A DNA stretch of 30,904 nucleotides, from positions 1 through 30,904 of the forward strand of contig NZ_JADYUF010000044.1 of the NCBI RefSeq assembly GCF_021531655.1. Direction: 5' to 3'. The translations under genes were made by a program, and so were the position numbers. The notes under the pieces were generated by a model. It searched no databases, was not told the origin of the DNA, and saw only the letters and a list, made by a program, of their open reading frames with translations. Position 1 is the first letter of the stretch; each line of letters opens with the position of its first letter. The stretch is from Leyella stercorea. GTDB taxonomy: Bacteria > Bacteroidota > Bacteroidia > Bacteroidales > Bacteroidaceae. Shown piece after piece: positions 6,727-15,037 of this stretch.

Positions 6727-9336
6727 TTACAGCTTTTTGAACACATTCTTCATCTGTTCGCCCAGTCCTATAGTATAGCCTTGCGATGAGAACACCACAC
6801 GGTTGAATGTGTCTGCAATGATAAACATAGGCATCTGAGTCTTATTCTGCAGTTTCATTTCACGTGCAATCTGTTCACGTATTGCACCATTTTTATCAAT
6901 GGCGTACTGTACTGTAGAAGGCAAAGACCCAAATTCATCTTTCTGGAACTTCTTGGCATCGGCCTCACTCTCAAAGAGCAGAACAACGGGACGGCCCCAT
7001 GATTCGAATGCCGCACGTTCCTTCTCTATGTCGTGCAATGCATGGTTGGTAGGCTCCTGGCCGACACCAAGAACGGCAAGGATATAGTAGCCACGACCTG
7101 TCTGCGAAAGAATACTCACGTCTTTACCATCCTTGTTTATAATCGACTCCGAGTTAAACTGACCGATTACACTCACGTCATTAGCATCGTGACGTATGTC
7201 AAGCGGTAGGGTAGTGGTCTTGCCTTCTTCGATGTTGAAGAAACGTGTGGCCGCAAGTACGCTACCACTAGCCAGTCGTGTACCAGTAGTGAGCATATAT
7301 GTACCCGTGTCGAACGAGTAGCCATTCTTGAATGTGTTGCTCCAGCAGGTACCATTGCCCATGTCTGCCTGACCCTCTTCAAAGTTCATCAATTTTGGTG
7401 AACCATTTACAATTCGACTGATTGTGAAGTGGTTGTAGTACCTAGGGTCATCAAGAGATGCCGACGGCTTGTATGTGAGTACGAGTTTGCCAGTAGGAGC
7501 TGCAGCCTGCTCTTTCGACTCAAACTTAACGTCCATCCACTTTCCGTCTTTCATATATTGCACTTTGCCAGTAATTGCATCTTTGCGGGCCTCAATACCA
7601 AGACTACGGGCTACGTCTACGAAGAATATGTCGCGTGAGCGCTCATCGGTTGTTTTGGATTCCATTACGCCTACTGGTGTCTGTGCAATATGCAATGCGT
7701 TATACTCAGGAGCTATGCGTAGGTTTTTGTTTATCCAAGAAACAAGCGCTGTTGGGTCTTTGCGGAACATGTCGGCTGTCTTGCCAGCAAAGGCCTTTTC
7801 AAAGTAGTTCTTGAATGGTATTGAGATCATCTCATCTTCCACACGAGGCGACAACTGATTAGTCTTGGCTGTGAAATTGTCTTCGAGAATTTCCATTGGA
7901 ATGTCACGCAAGTCCTTGTCACTTAGTGTTGAAAGAACTCCGAGTGCACGCTTCTCATTATCCTTGTGCCGAGCCAGGAAGTCGATGATGGTCTGCTTGT
8001 TGCCACGTGACTTAACGAGATATTCTGTAGCGCGAGGATTGATTTTTTCCGCTTGTTCCTTTGTAAGGAATGTTGCTGTGTAAGCTTTACGTATTGAGTC
8101 CTCGTAAGCAAAGCGTCGGTTGTTCTCCTTACGCATTTCATCACTTACATACGGAGTCTTAACGTTCTCAACCGGTGGTACGATATTGAATGTTTCCTCA
8201 TCGAATGAAGTCTTCGACTTATCCGACAGAACGCTGTGATTAAGGGTTATTGTCACAATGTTGTCTTTGCCAAACGAGGCCTTGCTGTAACCGTATTTTC
8301 CGTCTTTGGAAGCCCAAATCAGCAAGTCACCCTTACCAGCCGATAGTGATGTACGTCCCTGAGCATCTGTTCGCTTGGTCACGGCTGTATAGTATTCCGC
8401 GTAGTTGTAAATCTTAAACTCCACCTTTGCTCCGTTTACAGGATTTCCGTCGGTGTCTTTTACTTCAAATTTCACTTCTGCTGTAGGTGCATAGTTGGAA
8501 GTAAGATTTATTTCGGTGAAGTTATTTGTACGCAACAGCACTTCCTCCGGGCCGTTGTAGTTGCCGAATACGCGTGTGTGCATAAGCATGGCTCTCGATG
8601 CAGGAGCGTTAAACCATCCGAGATTTAACACAGGTTCAGGCTCACAGGCTCCGAGGAAATACCATTTTCCATCAGCCCAAGCTTCTACCCATGCATGATT
8701 GTCATCGGTATGTGCCCAACGCGGAGTGTAAACCTGGCGAGCAGGTATTCCCATTGCTCTAAAGGCAGCCACGGCAAATGTACTTTGTTCTCCACAGCGT
8801 CCAGTAGCCGTACGTAGGGTCTGCAAAGGCGATGAAGTACGTGCATCTGCCGGTTGATAAGTAACCTTCTCGTGACACCAATGGTTTATTTCAAGAATAG
8901 CATCATGCATAGAGAGATTTTTGATGCGTTCCTTCAGTTCATTGTAGAAATAAGCTCGTGAAGCATCAAGCGGTTCATTGTTCACTCTTATTGGCAACAC
9001 AAAGTGACGAAACAATAGTTCAGGTACATTCTTGCCCCACGCCATTTCATTACGAGCCTTGAACGAAAGGCGCACGTTGTCGGCAAAGAACGATGTTGGA
9101 TAATCTGTAACGTCTGCCAATGGCATATAGGCGTACAGAAATTTTAGTGCCTCTTCTTCGTCGGCTGTCAGTTTTTCCTTTTGAGTGTTGTAGAATTTTT
9201 TTCCTACAGTCTTGATGCGTTGGTTAAACAGATTTTCCATTCCGGCACGGTATTTAGTGTCTGAAATAAAACCACTCTGTGCACCAGCTGTCAATGTTAA
9301 TGCTAATAATGAAGCAGAGATTAGTATTCCTTTCAT
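6727..9336 (-). CDS. large exported transglutaminase-like protein with Ig-like and C-terminal thioredoxin-like regions
   Basis: The 869-residue product begins with a signal peptide (MKGILISASLLALTLTAGAQ, cut near residue 20), so it is exported. A transglutaminase-like core spans about 130-240: the catalytic Cys is C181 in GRCGEQ and the His is H214 in DNHAWVEAW. Where the acidic residue is expected the protein reads FLGACEPEP, so a Glu (E232 or E234) may stand in for the usual Asp. Residues 283-366 look like an Ig-like/CarboxypepD-type beta sandwich (VKDTDGNPVNGAKVEF...GRTSL). The C-terminal 120 residues contain RPVVLLFES and MPMFIIADTFNRVVF, suggesting a thioredoxin-like fold, though no CxxC is present. 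Substrates are unknown: in this superfamily the fold may cleave rather than crosslink. The gene is monocistronic, with hairpin terminators on both sides. Confidence 0.82.
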   Translation of the reverse strand: MKGILISASLLALTLTAGAQSGFISDTKYRAGMENLFNQRIKTVGKKFYNTQKEKLTADEEEALKFLYAYMPLADVTDYPTSFFADNVRLSFKARNEMAWGKNVPELLFRHFVLPIRVNNEPLDASRAYFYNELKERIKNLSMHDAILEINHWCHEKVTYQPADARTSSPLQTLRTATGRCGEQSTFAVAAFRAMGIPARQVYTPRWAHTDDNHAWVEAWADGKWYFLGACEPEPVLNLGWFNAPASRAMLMHTRVFGNYNGPEEVLLRTNNFTEINLTSNYAPTAEVKFEVKDTDGNPVNGAKVEFKIYNYAEYYTAVTKRTDAQGRTSLSAGKGDLLIWASKDGKYGYSKASFGKDNIVTITLNHSVLSDKSKTSFDEETFNIVPPVENVKTPYVSDEMRKENNRRFAYEDSIRKAYTATFLTKEQAEKINPRATEYLVKSRGNKQTIIDFLARHKDNEKRALGVLSTLSDKDLRDIPMEILEDNFTAKTNQLSPRVEDEMISIPFKNYFEKAFAGKTADMFRKDPTALVSWINKNLRIAPEYNALHIAQTPVGVMESKTTDERSRDIFFVDVARSLGIEARKDAITGKVQYMKDGKWMDVKFESKEQAAAPTGKLVLTYKPSASLDDPRYYNHFTISRIVNGSPKLMNFEEGQADMGNGTCWSNTFKNGYSFDTGTYMLTTGTRLASGSVLAATRFFNIEEGKTTTLPLDIRHDANDVSVIGQFNSESIINKDGKDVSILSQTGRGYYILAVLGVGQEPTNHALHDIEKERAAFESWGRPVVLLFESEADAKKFQKDEFGSLPSTVQYAIDKNGAIREQIAREMKLQNKTQMPMFIIADTFNRVVFSSQGYTIGLGEQMKNVFKKL

Positions 9337-9361
9337 TTGGTTTAATTATAATATGTAAAAA

Positions 9362-9396
9362 TAGGAGGGTGCGGCATTAATTGTCCGGCCCTCCTA
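9362..9396 (-). terminator. hairpin terminator of tkt-rpiB
   Basis: TAGGAGGG and CCCTCCTA form the outer stem, extended by GC pairs toward an A/T-rich loop. On the minus strand the stem runs directly into ATTTTTAC. It lies between the rpiB stop and the start of the transglutaminase-domain gene. Confidence 0.8.
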
Positions 9397-9418
9397 AATA
9401 TTCTATCGTTCAGATTTC

Positions 9419-9856
9419 TTACAAGTCAATCTTCTTAGCTCTACGTTCGTGACGACCACCTTCAAATGGAGTTTTGAAGAATTCGTCCATAATCTTCTCG
9501 GCTGTCTTGTTGTCAATAAATCTTCCTGGCATAACGAGAATATTAGCATCGTTATGCTGACGAGTCAATCCTGCAATTTCCGGCGTCCAGACTAAAGCAG
9601 CACGTACTCCCTTGTGTTTGTTGAGTGTCATTGCCATTCCTTCGCCGCTGCCACAAATGCCGATACCAGGATAAACATCGCCCTTAGCGATTGCTTCACC
9701 CAAAGCGTGTGCGAAATCAGGATAGTCACAGCTCATATCGCTGTATGTACCATAGTCCTTAAATGGTATGTTATGACTTTCAAGATATTCTACTACAAAC
9801 TTCTTCAATGCGTAACCTGCGTGGTCGCAGGCAATACCTACTGTCTTGATTTCCAT
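9419..9856 (-). CDS. rpiB: ribose-5-phosphate isomerase B
   Basis: RpiB interconverts ribose 5-phosphate and ribulose 5-phosphate in the non-oxidative pentose phosphate pathway. The 145-residue length is typical of the RpiB/LacAB family. The motifs are CDHAGYALK at 10-18 (D11, H12), the catalytic Cys C68 followed by GSGEG at 69-73, and H101-N102. The gene begins 11 bp after tkt ends and shares its promoter; both enzymes act on pentose phosphates, so the pair is a functional operon. A terminator follows. Confidence 0.97.
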   Translation of the reverse strand: MEIKTVGIACDHAGYALKKFVVEYLESHNIPFKDYGTYSDMSCDYPDFAHALGEAIAKGDVYPGIGICGSGEGMAMTLNKHKGVRAALVWTPEIAGLTRQHNDANILVMPGRFIDNKTAEKIMDEFFKTPFEGGRHERRAKKIDL

Positions 9857-9867
9857 AGTTATTAGTT

Positions 9868-11889
9868 TTATTTGTTAGACAAAAAGTTCTTTACTTCCTT
9901 ATATACGTTCTCAGCGTTGAAACCAAGTTTCTCGTCGAGCACCTTATATGGCGCTGAGAATCCGAACGACTCCATTCCGTAAACCATTCCGTTTGCACCT
10001 ACGAGGCTCTGCAGGGTTACGGGCAGACCTGCTGTCATACCGAATACCTTAGCTCCAGTAGGCAAGATGCTCTCCTGATACTCCTTGCTCTGCGTGCGGA
10101 ACAGACCCTCTGAAGGTACGCTCACGATACGAATCTTGATTCCTTCCTTACGGAGCAACTCAGCACCAGCTACGAGTGTTGAAACCTCAGAGCCAGAAGC
10201 GAGCAATATGACGTCAAAGTCGGCATCGGAACCCTTAACTACATAAGCACCCTTGCGAGCCTGCTCATAATCATTACCCTCTGGCAGAGATGTGATGTTC
10301 TGACGTGAGAAGATGAGAGCTGTAGGAGTAGACATGTTCTCAATAGCCATCTTCCAGCATACTGTGGCCTCGTCTACGTCTGCCGGACGGAATACGCGTA
10401 CTGAGTCCTCGCCCTTATGGTTCTTGAGCTTCTCCATAAGGCGAATCTGTGCTTCTTGCTCTACCGGCTCGTGTGTAGGTCCGTCCTCGCCTACGCGGAA
10501 TGCGTCGTGAGTCCAGATAAACTTGATTGGTACACGCATAAGGGCCGCCATACGGATAGCTGGCTTCATATAGTCTGAGAATACGAAGAATGTTCCGCAA
10601 GCCGGAATTACGCCACCGTGCAGATACATACCGATGCATACGCAAGCCATTGTGAGCTCTGATACACCAGCCTGGAAGAAAGCACCGGTGAAGTCATTAG
10701 CCTGAAGATTGTGTGTATGCTTGAGGAATCCGTCGGTCTTGTCGCTATTGCAGAGGTCGGCCGATGAAACTACCATATTACCTACCTGCTCTGACAAAAC
10801 ACCGAGGCAAGCAGCCGAAGCGGCACGTGTAGCAGCGTCGCGTTTCTGTACCAACTGGCTCCAGTCTACCTTAGGAGCGTTGCCCGAGAACCAGTCATCC
10901 ATCTTGGCAGCCAGTTCAGGGTTATGCTTGCGCCATTCAGCTTCTTCAGCGTGGCGTGCCTTTACTATCTCACGCAACTCGGCATTACGGTTAGCGTACA
11001 GTTCTTTTACGTCATCAAACACCACAAACGGGTTCTCTACATCGCCACCGAGGTTCTTAACAGTATTTGTGTATGCATCGCCACCGAGAGGAGCGCCGTG
11101 TGTCTTAACGCTGTGCTCATAGCTTGAACCGTCGTCCTTGCGTGCGCCCTTTGCCATGATAGTGTGACCAATAATGAGTGTTGGACGCTCCGTCTCCTTG
11201 TTAGCAAGGATCAAAGCAGCACGAATTTCGTCAGGGTCGTTGCCGTTGATTTCCAGTACGTTCCATCCCCATGACTCATACTTCATACGTGTATTTTCGT
11301 TCATTACGACGTTACATTCGGTAGAGAGCTGAATCTCGTTTGCGTCGTAGAACATGATGAGGTTGTTGAGCTTCAGCAAACCTGCGATACGGCCTGCGCC
11401 CTGCGAAACTTCCTCCTGTACGCCACCGTCTGATATGTAGGCATAAATCTTGTGCTGCATCATGGTCTTACCCAGACGAGCCTCAAGGAATTTTTCGGCA
11501 ATAGCAGCACCTACAGCATATGTGTGTCCCTGTCCGAGCGGACCTGATGTGTTCTCGATGCCGTGCATGATGTCGCGCTCAGGGTGTCCTGGGCATACCG
11601 AGCCCCACTGACGGAATGTCTTCAGCTCGTCTATGGTGAACTTGCCTTGCAATGCAAGTGCAGAATAGAGCATTGGCGACATATGACCCGGATCCAAATA
11701 GAAGCGGTCACGACCTTCCCATTCTGGCCGTTCGGGGTCGAATACCAAAAACTCAGAGAAAAGGACATTTATGAAGTCGGCGCCACCCATGGCTCCACCG
11801 GGATGTCCTGATTTCGCTTTTTCTACCATTGACACGGCGAGCAGACGTATGTTGTCAGCTGCAAGATTCATCAATTCCTTGTTGTTCAT
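9868..11889 (-). CDS. tkt: transketolase
   Basis: This 673-residue thiamine-diphosphate enzyme transfers two-carbon units between sugar phosphates. SGHPGG at 27-32 and GHMSPMLYSAL at 68-78 are N-terminal cofactor-domain motifs. The ThDP/metal motif is SDGG...N (S153-N184, ending YDANE), a variant in which the usual leading Gly is Ser. In the pyrimidine domain, GVSELTM carries the Glu that activates the cofactor, followed by HDAFRVGEDGPTHEPVEQ. The length and order match a complete enzyme. It is the first gene of tkt-rpiB and has a strong promoter at 11948-11978. Confidence 0.97.
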   Translation of the reverse strand: MNNKELMNLAADNIRLLAVSMVEKAKSGHPGGAMGGADFINVLFSEFLVFDPERPEWEGRDRFYLDPGHMSPMLYSALALQGKFTIDELKTFRQWGSVCPGHPERDIMHGIENTSGPLGQGHTYAVGAAIAEKFLEARLGKTMMQHKIYAYISDGGVQEEVSQGAGRIAGLLKLNNLIMFYDANEIQLSTECNVVMNENTRMKYESWGWNVLEINGNDPDEIRAALILANKETERPTLIIGHTIMAKGARKDDGSSYEHSVKTHGAPLGGDAYTNTVKNLGGDVENPFVVFDDVKELYANRNAELREIVKARHAEEAEWRKHNPELAAKMDDWFSGNAPKVDWSQLVQKRDAATRAASAACLGVLSEQVGNMVVSSADLCNSDKTDGFLKHTHNLQANDFTGAFFQAGVSELTMACVCIGMYLHGGVIPACGTFFVFSDYMKPAIRMAALMRVPIKFIWTHDAFRVGEDGPTHEPVEQEAQIRLMEKLKNHKGEDSVRVFRPADVDEATVCWKMAIENMSTPTALIFSRQNITSLPEGNDYEQARKGAYVVKGSDADFDVILLASGSEVSTLVAGAELLRKEGIKIRIVSVPSEGLFRTQSKEYQESILPTGAKVFGMTAGLPVTLQSLVGANGMVYGMESFGFSAPYKVLDEKLGFNAENVYKEVKNFLSNK

Positions 11890-11947
11890 ATTTATTAGAT
11901 GTTTAACTTATTCTTTTTGTTAATGTGCAAAGAAGTTTTCAATAATG

Positions 11948-11978
11948 CAAAGATAGTGTAATTTAAGCGCACTACAAA
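11948..11978 (-). promoter_or_regulatory. consensus Bacteroidales promoter for tkt-rpiB
   Basis: On the minus strand, TTTG (11978-11975), a 19-bp spacer and TATCTTTG (11955-11948) match both consensus boxes exactly. This is the best promoter in the window. The predicted leader before the tkt ATG is about 50 nt. Confidence 0.8.
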
Positions 11979-12034
11979 ATTAAAACCGAAAAAAGTTTGA
12001 TTTTACTTATCTGCATCATACAAAAAAACATAAG

Positions 12035-12047
12035 TACCGAAGCGGTA
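12035..12047 (-). terminator. small hairpin with T-rich tail upstream of tkt
   Basis: TACCG (12035-12039) and CGGTA (12043-12047) pair around three bases. On the minus strand the stem is followed by CTTATGTTTTTTTG. It looks like a back-up terminator behind the hairpin at 12065-12090 and would stop read-through into the tkt promoter region. Confidence 0.5.
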
Positions 12048-12052
12048 TTCAT

Positions 12053-12127
12053 AAAAACAAAAAACATAGATTGTCTCACGACAACCTATGCTTTCTTAAC
12101 CTTAATAATCTAATACCATGAAAAACA
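12053..12127 (-). ncRNA. candidate small RNA between feoAB and tkt, ending in an intrinsic terminator
   Basis: A -7 box (12133-12140) predicts a minus-strand transcript starting near 12127. It has no sizeable ORF and ends at a hairpin: CATAGGTTGTC (12090-12080), loop GTGA, then GACAATCTATG (12075-12065), with one G-U pair that exists only in the minus-strand RNA. The tail is TTTTTTGTTTTT. The predicted product is about 75 nt. The hairpin could instead be just the feoAB terminator, and the plus strand carries a gene-start-like string (AATACCATGAAAAACACA) with a 7-codon frame, so a decayed gene start is an alternative. Confidence 0.4.
12065..12090 (-). terminator. intrinsic terminator downstream of feoAB / candidate sRNA
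   Basis: An 11-bp stem with a GTGA tetraloop is followed on the minus strand by six Ts, G and five Ts. The single non-Watson-Crick pair is G-U on the minus strand but A-C on the plus strand, which fixes the direction of use. Confidence 0.85.
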
Positions 12128-12132
12128 CATTG

Positions 12133-12164
12133 CAAAGATAGCTTTTATTTCCATACTTGGCAAG
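12133..12164 (-). promoter_or_regulatory. putative promoter of the candidate small RNA
   Basis: TATCTTTG on the minus strand (12140-12133) is a full -7 match. CTTG (12164-12161) lies 20 bp upstream, a one-base departure from the TTTG -33 box. It sits 86-117 bp past the feoAB stop codon. Confidence 0.5.
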
Positions 12165-12249
12165 TGTTTATGTCTTATATTAATGATATTATAACATCTT
12201 TTAATGATTTACGTCACTTATTTTGATTTATTTTGTGCGACACCAATGC

Positions 12250-14811
12250 TTATATGAAAACACTTCCTATCTGATAGACAACAGCCGAAACTATCCAAGC
12301 CAGAAATGTGGTGTACACAGCTGCAAATGTTGCCCAGCGCCACGAACCCGTTTCGCCCTTTATTGCCGCTATTGTTGCTATGCAGGGGAAGTAGAGCAGT
12401 ACGAACAGCAGGAAGCAATAGGCTGTAAGAGGTGTTATTCCGTCGGCTGTCATCTGGCTGTACAGATGTGAGTAGGCTTGCTCGCTACCTTCCTCGGCTG
12501 CGTCGTCGCTGTGGTAGAGTATTCCCATTGTCGATGCTACTATCTCCTTGGCTCCTACTCCCGAAATCAGTCCTACGTCCAATTTCCAGTCAAATCCCTG
12601 AGCTTTGAATACCGGTTCGATGGCATGTCCTATCATTCCGATGTAGCTTTGCTCCTGTTGCTGTTCGCGTGTCAGGTTCTCGTTGTGCGGGAAATACCCC
12701 AATGCCCACACCACGATACTTGCCACGAGTATTATACCGCCCATCTTCTTCAGGTATTCCTTGCCCTTCTGCCATGTATGGCGTGCGATGGCCTTGGCTG
12801 TGGGGAATCGGTAGGGTGGGAGTTCCATTACAAACGGGGTGTCCTCGCCCTTGAACAAGGTCTTGCTGAACAGGCGGCTCATTATCACTGCCATGATAAT
12901 GCCTATTACATATAGCGACATCATTATCGACGAACGATATTGCGGGGCAAACATCGTACCTATTATCATTATATATATGGGGAAACGTGCCGAGCAACTC
13001 ATGAGTGGCAATATGAGCATCGTTATGAGTCGTGAGCGACGGCTTTCTATTGTGCGAGTTGCCATTACGGCTGGTACGTTACATCCGAATCCCATAATCA
13101 GCGGTATGAACGACTTGCCGTGCAGTCCCATCTTGTGCATCAGTTTGTCCATGATGAAGGCTGCGCGCGACATGTAGCCGCTGTCTTCCATAAACGATAT
13201 GAAGAAGTAGAGTATGAGTATCTGTGGCAGGAACACGATTACCGAACCCACACCGCCTATCACGCCGTCTACAAGCATATCTTTTATCGGACCGTCCATC
13301 ATGCGCTCTGAGATGACCGAGCCGATCCAGTCCACTCCCGACTCAATCCATCCCATAGGATACTGTCCCAACGAGAAGGTTGCTTCAAACATCACCCACA
13401 GCATCAGTATGAAGATAGGGAAGCCCACATACTTATTTGTAATGATGCTGTCTATGAGATGTGTCACCTGATAGGTGTCCCGTTCGGTTCCTGTCTTATA
13501 GCCTGCTTCCTGCAATGCTCCGTGAATAAAACCGTATTTGGCATCCATTATGGCTGTCTCGCTGTCCTCGTGAGTGTATTTCATCACATCTGCCATGGCC
13601 TTGTCGCGAGCGGCAAGAATCGTCTCAGGATGAGCGGTAGTACTCTTGATGAGCTGTTCGGTATCGTTGTCCTTCTCCAGAAGCTTTATGGCAAGATAGC
13701 GTGTTGAGTATTTGTGACGCAACCCGTTCTCTTTTTTTATCTCACATTGAATGGCTTTAATTCCTTCTTCTATATATATACCATGATTTATATGAATGTG
13801 TCGGAAAACGTTATGCTTAGGCTTGACACCCGAGGCGAAGTCTTCGTCGTGGTCTGGTTGTCCGGTATCAGTCTTGCTATATTGTTCGTGCCATTGTCTG
13901 ATACCCTCAGCCACCTCGGGATCGAGATTACCATTGGCATCAAGAAAGTCCAGACCCTCATACATATTAATAATAATATGGAAAAGCAGTTCCACGCCGC
14001 GTCCTGTAGTGAAAGTTGTAGGAATCATCGGAACGCCAAACAATTCACCCAACTTAGCATAGTCTACATTGTCGCCTCGTTTCTCGGTCTCGTCAAACAT
14101 ATTAAGTGCGCACACCATACGAAGGTGCATGTCTATGAGCTGGGTGGTGAGATATAGGTTGCGTTCAAGATTGCTTGTGTCGATGACATTGATAATCACA
14201 TCTGGCGTTTGCTCGATTATCTGCTTACGCACATAGAGCTCTTCTGGCGAATAGGCCGAAAGCGAGTAGGTGCCAGGCAAATCGACGATATTGAATTCGT
14301 AGCCTTCGAATGTGGCGTGTCCTACCTTTGCGTCTACAGTAACTCCCGAGTAGTTGCCAACACGTTCGTGTGCTCCACTTGCGAAATTGAACAACGATGT
14401 CTTGCCACAGTTGGGGTTGCCCACGAGTGCCACATTTATGGTACGTCGTTTCTTCATTGCTGCATCACGAAGTTGTAAGTCGGTGAGCTTTTCTGTGTTT
14501 TCCGCTTCATTGTCGTTATCAATCTCAGGTGTCTCAGCTGGGATTGATACTTGTGAGGTGGCATTTTTCTCTATTGCAGCCGCCTCTTCGGTTGATATAA
14601 TCTCTATCATCTCGGCCTCGGTACGTCGCAACGACACCTCGTATCCCATGATTTTGTATTTAACGGGGTCCTGAAGTGGTGCATTCTGCAATACGTCCAC
14701 CACTTTTCCCTTGATGAATCCCATTTCAACTATGCGCTTACGGAAACCTCCGTGTCCCATGACCTTTACGATGACACCGCGTTCGCCAGTTTTTAAATCT
14801 GATAGTTTCAT
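12250..14811 (-). CDS. feoB: FeoA-FeoB fusion, ferrous iron transporter
   Basis: The 853-residue protein fuses a FeoA SH3-like domain (residues 1-75, MKLSDLKTGERGVIVKV...) by an acidic linker (about 76-115) to FeoB, the inner-membrane Fe(II) transporter. The cytosolic G domain has G1 GNPNCGKT at 131-138, G3 DLPG at 177-180, G4 NMFD at 237-240 and a G5-like TTGRG. A charged segment (about 300-430) leads to the membrane part, with Gate motifs such as GFGCNVPAVMATR (about residues 576-588) and a C-terminal Gate near GVGAKEIVAS (about residue 760). This FeoAB fusion is common in Bacteroidetes. The gene stands alone, with its own promoter (14843-14850) and a terminator; I see no separate Fur box that I could defend. 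Confidence 0.96.
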   Translation of the reverse strand: MKLSDLKTGERGVIVKVMGHGGFRKRIVEMGFIKGKVVDVLQNAPLQDPVKYKIMGYEVSLRRTEAEMIEIISTEEAAAIEKNATSQVSIPAETPEIDNDNEAENTEKLTDLQLRDAAMKKRRTINVALVGNPNCGKTSLFNFASGAHERVGNYSGVTVDAKVGHATFEGYEFNIVDLPGTYSLSAYSPEELYVRKQIIEQTPDVIINVIDTSNLERNLYLTTQLIDMHLRMVCALNMFDETEKRGDNVDYAKLGELFGVPMIPTTFTTGRGVELLFHIIINMYEGLDFLDANGNLDPEVAEGIRQWHEQYSKTDTGQPDHDEDFASGVKPKHNVFRHIHINHGIYIEEGIKAIQCEIKKENGLRHKYSTRYLAIKLLEKDNDTEQLIKSTTAHPETILAARDKAMADVMKYTHEDSETAIMDAKYGFIHGALQEAGYKTGTERDTYQVTHLIDSIITNKYVGFPIFILMLWVMFEATFSLGQYPMGWIESGVDWIGSVISERMMDGPIKDMLVDGVIGGVGSVIVFLPQILILYFFISFMEDSGYMSRAAFIMDKLMHKMGLHGKSFIPLIMGFGCNVPAVMATRTIESRRSRLITMLILPLMSCSARFPIYIMIIGTMFAPQYRSSIMMSLYVIGIIMAVIMSRLFSKTLFKGEDTPFVMELPPYRFPTAKAIARHTWQKGKEYLKKMGGIILVASIVVWALGYFPHNENLTREQQQEQSYIGMIGHAIEPVFKAQGFDWKLDVGLISGVGAKEIVASTMGILYHSDDAAEEGSEQAYSHLYSQMTADGITPLTAYCFLLFVLLYFPCIATIAAIKGETGSWRWATFAAVYTTFLAWIVSAVVYQIGSVFI

Positions 14812-14842
14812 TTTTCTATATTTGTTATTTTTTCCCGAAACG

Positions 14843-14850
14843 CAAAATTA
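14843..14850 (-). promoter_or_regulatory. -7 box upstream of feoAB
   Basis: TAATTTTG on the minus strand matches TAnnTTTG, 32 bp before the feoAB ATG. No clear -33 box is found at the usual distance, so the promoter may need an activator, or the call may be wrong. Confidence 0.45.
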
Positions 14851-14974
14851 CATATAAATAATGATACGTGACTTGATTTGTCCACTACTTTTTCAAAAAT
14901 ACCTAAAAATGATGAGTCGACAGACTGCTGTCTTATTAAAAAAGTCCATTTCTGACGATTATATTGCCTATAAA

Positions 14975-15007
14975 ATTGTGTGTGTTCGCATTTTTACATT
15001 ACCTTTG
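14975..15007 (+). promoter_or_regulatory. promoter of thrS
   Basis: ATTG (14975-14978), a 21-bp spacer and TACCTTTG (15000-15007) fit the Bacteroidales consensus. The predicted start is near 15014, giving a short leader of about 25 nt before the thrS ATG. There is no room for a T-box-type leader. Confidence 0.7.
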
Positions 15008-15037
15008 CATCAACTTTGATTAATAAACTAATTTGTT

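Noticed and set aside
12250..14811. Fur box upstream of feoAB
   Set aside because: The upstream region is A/T-rich but has no inverted-repeat site that I can defend as Fur or DtxR.
14911..14932. GACAG...CTGTC hairpin between feoAB and thrS
   Set aside because: It is only five base pairs, with no tail and no clear relation to either promoter.
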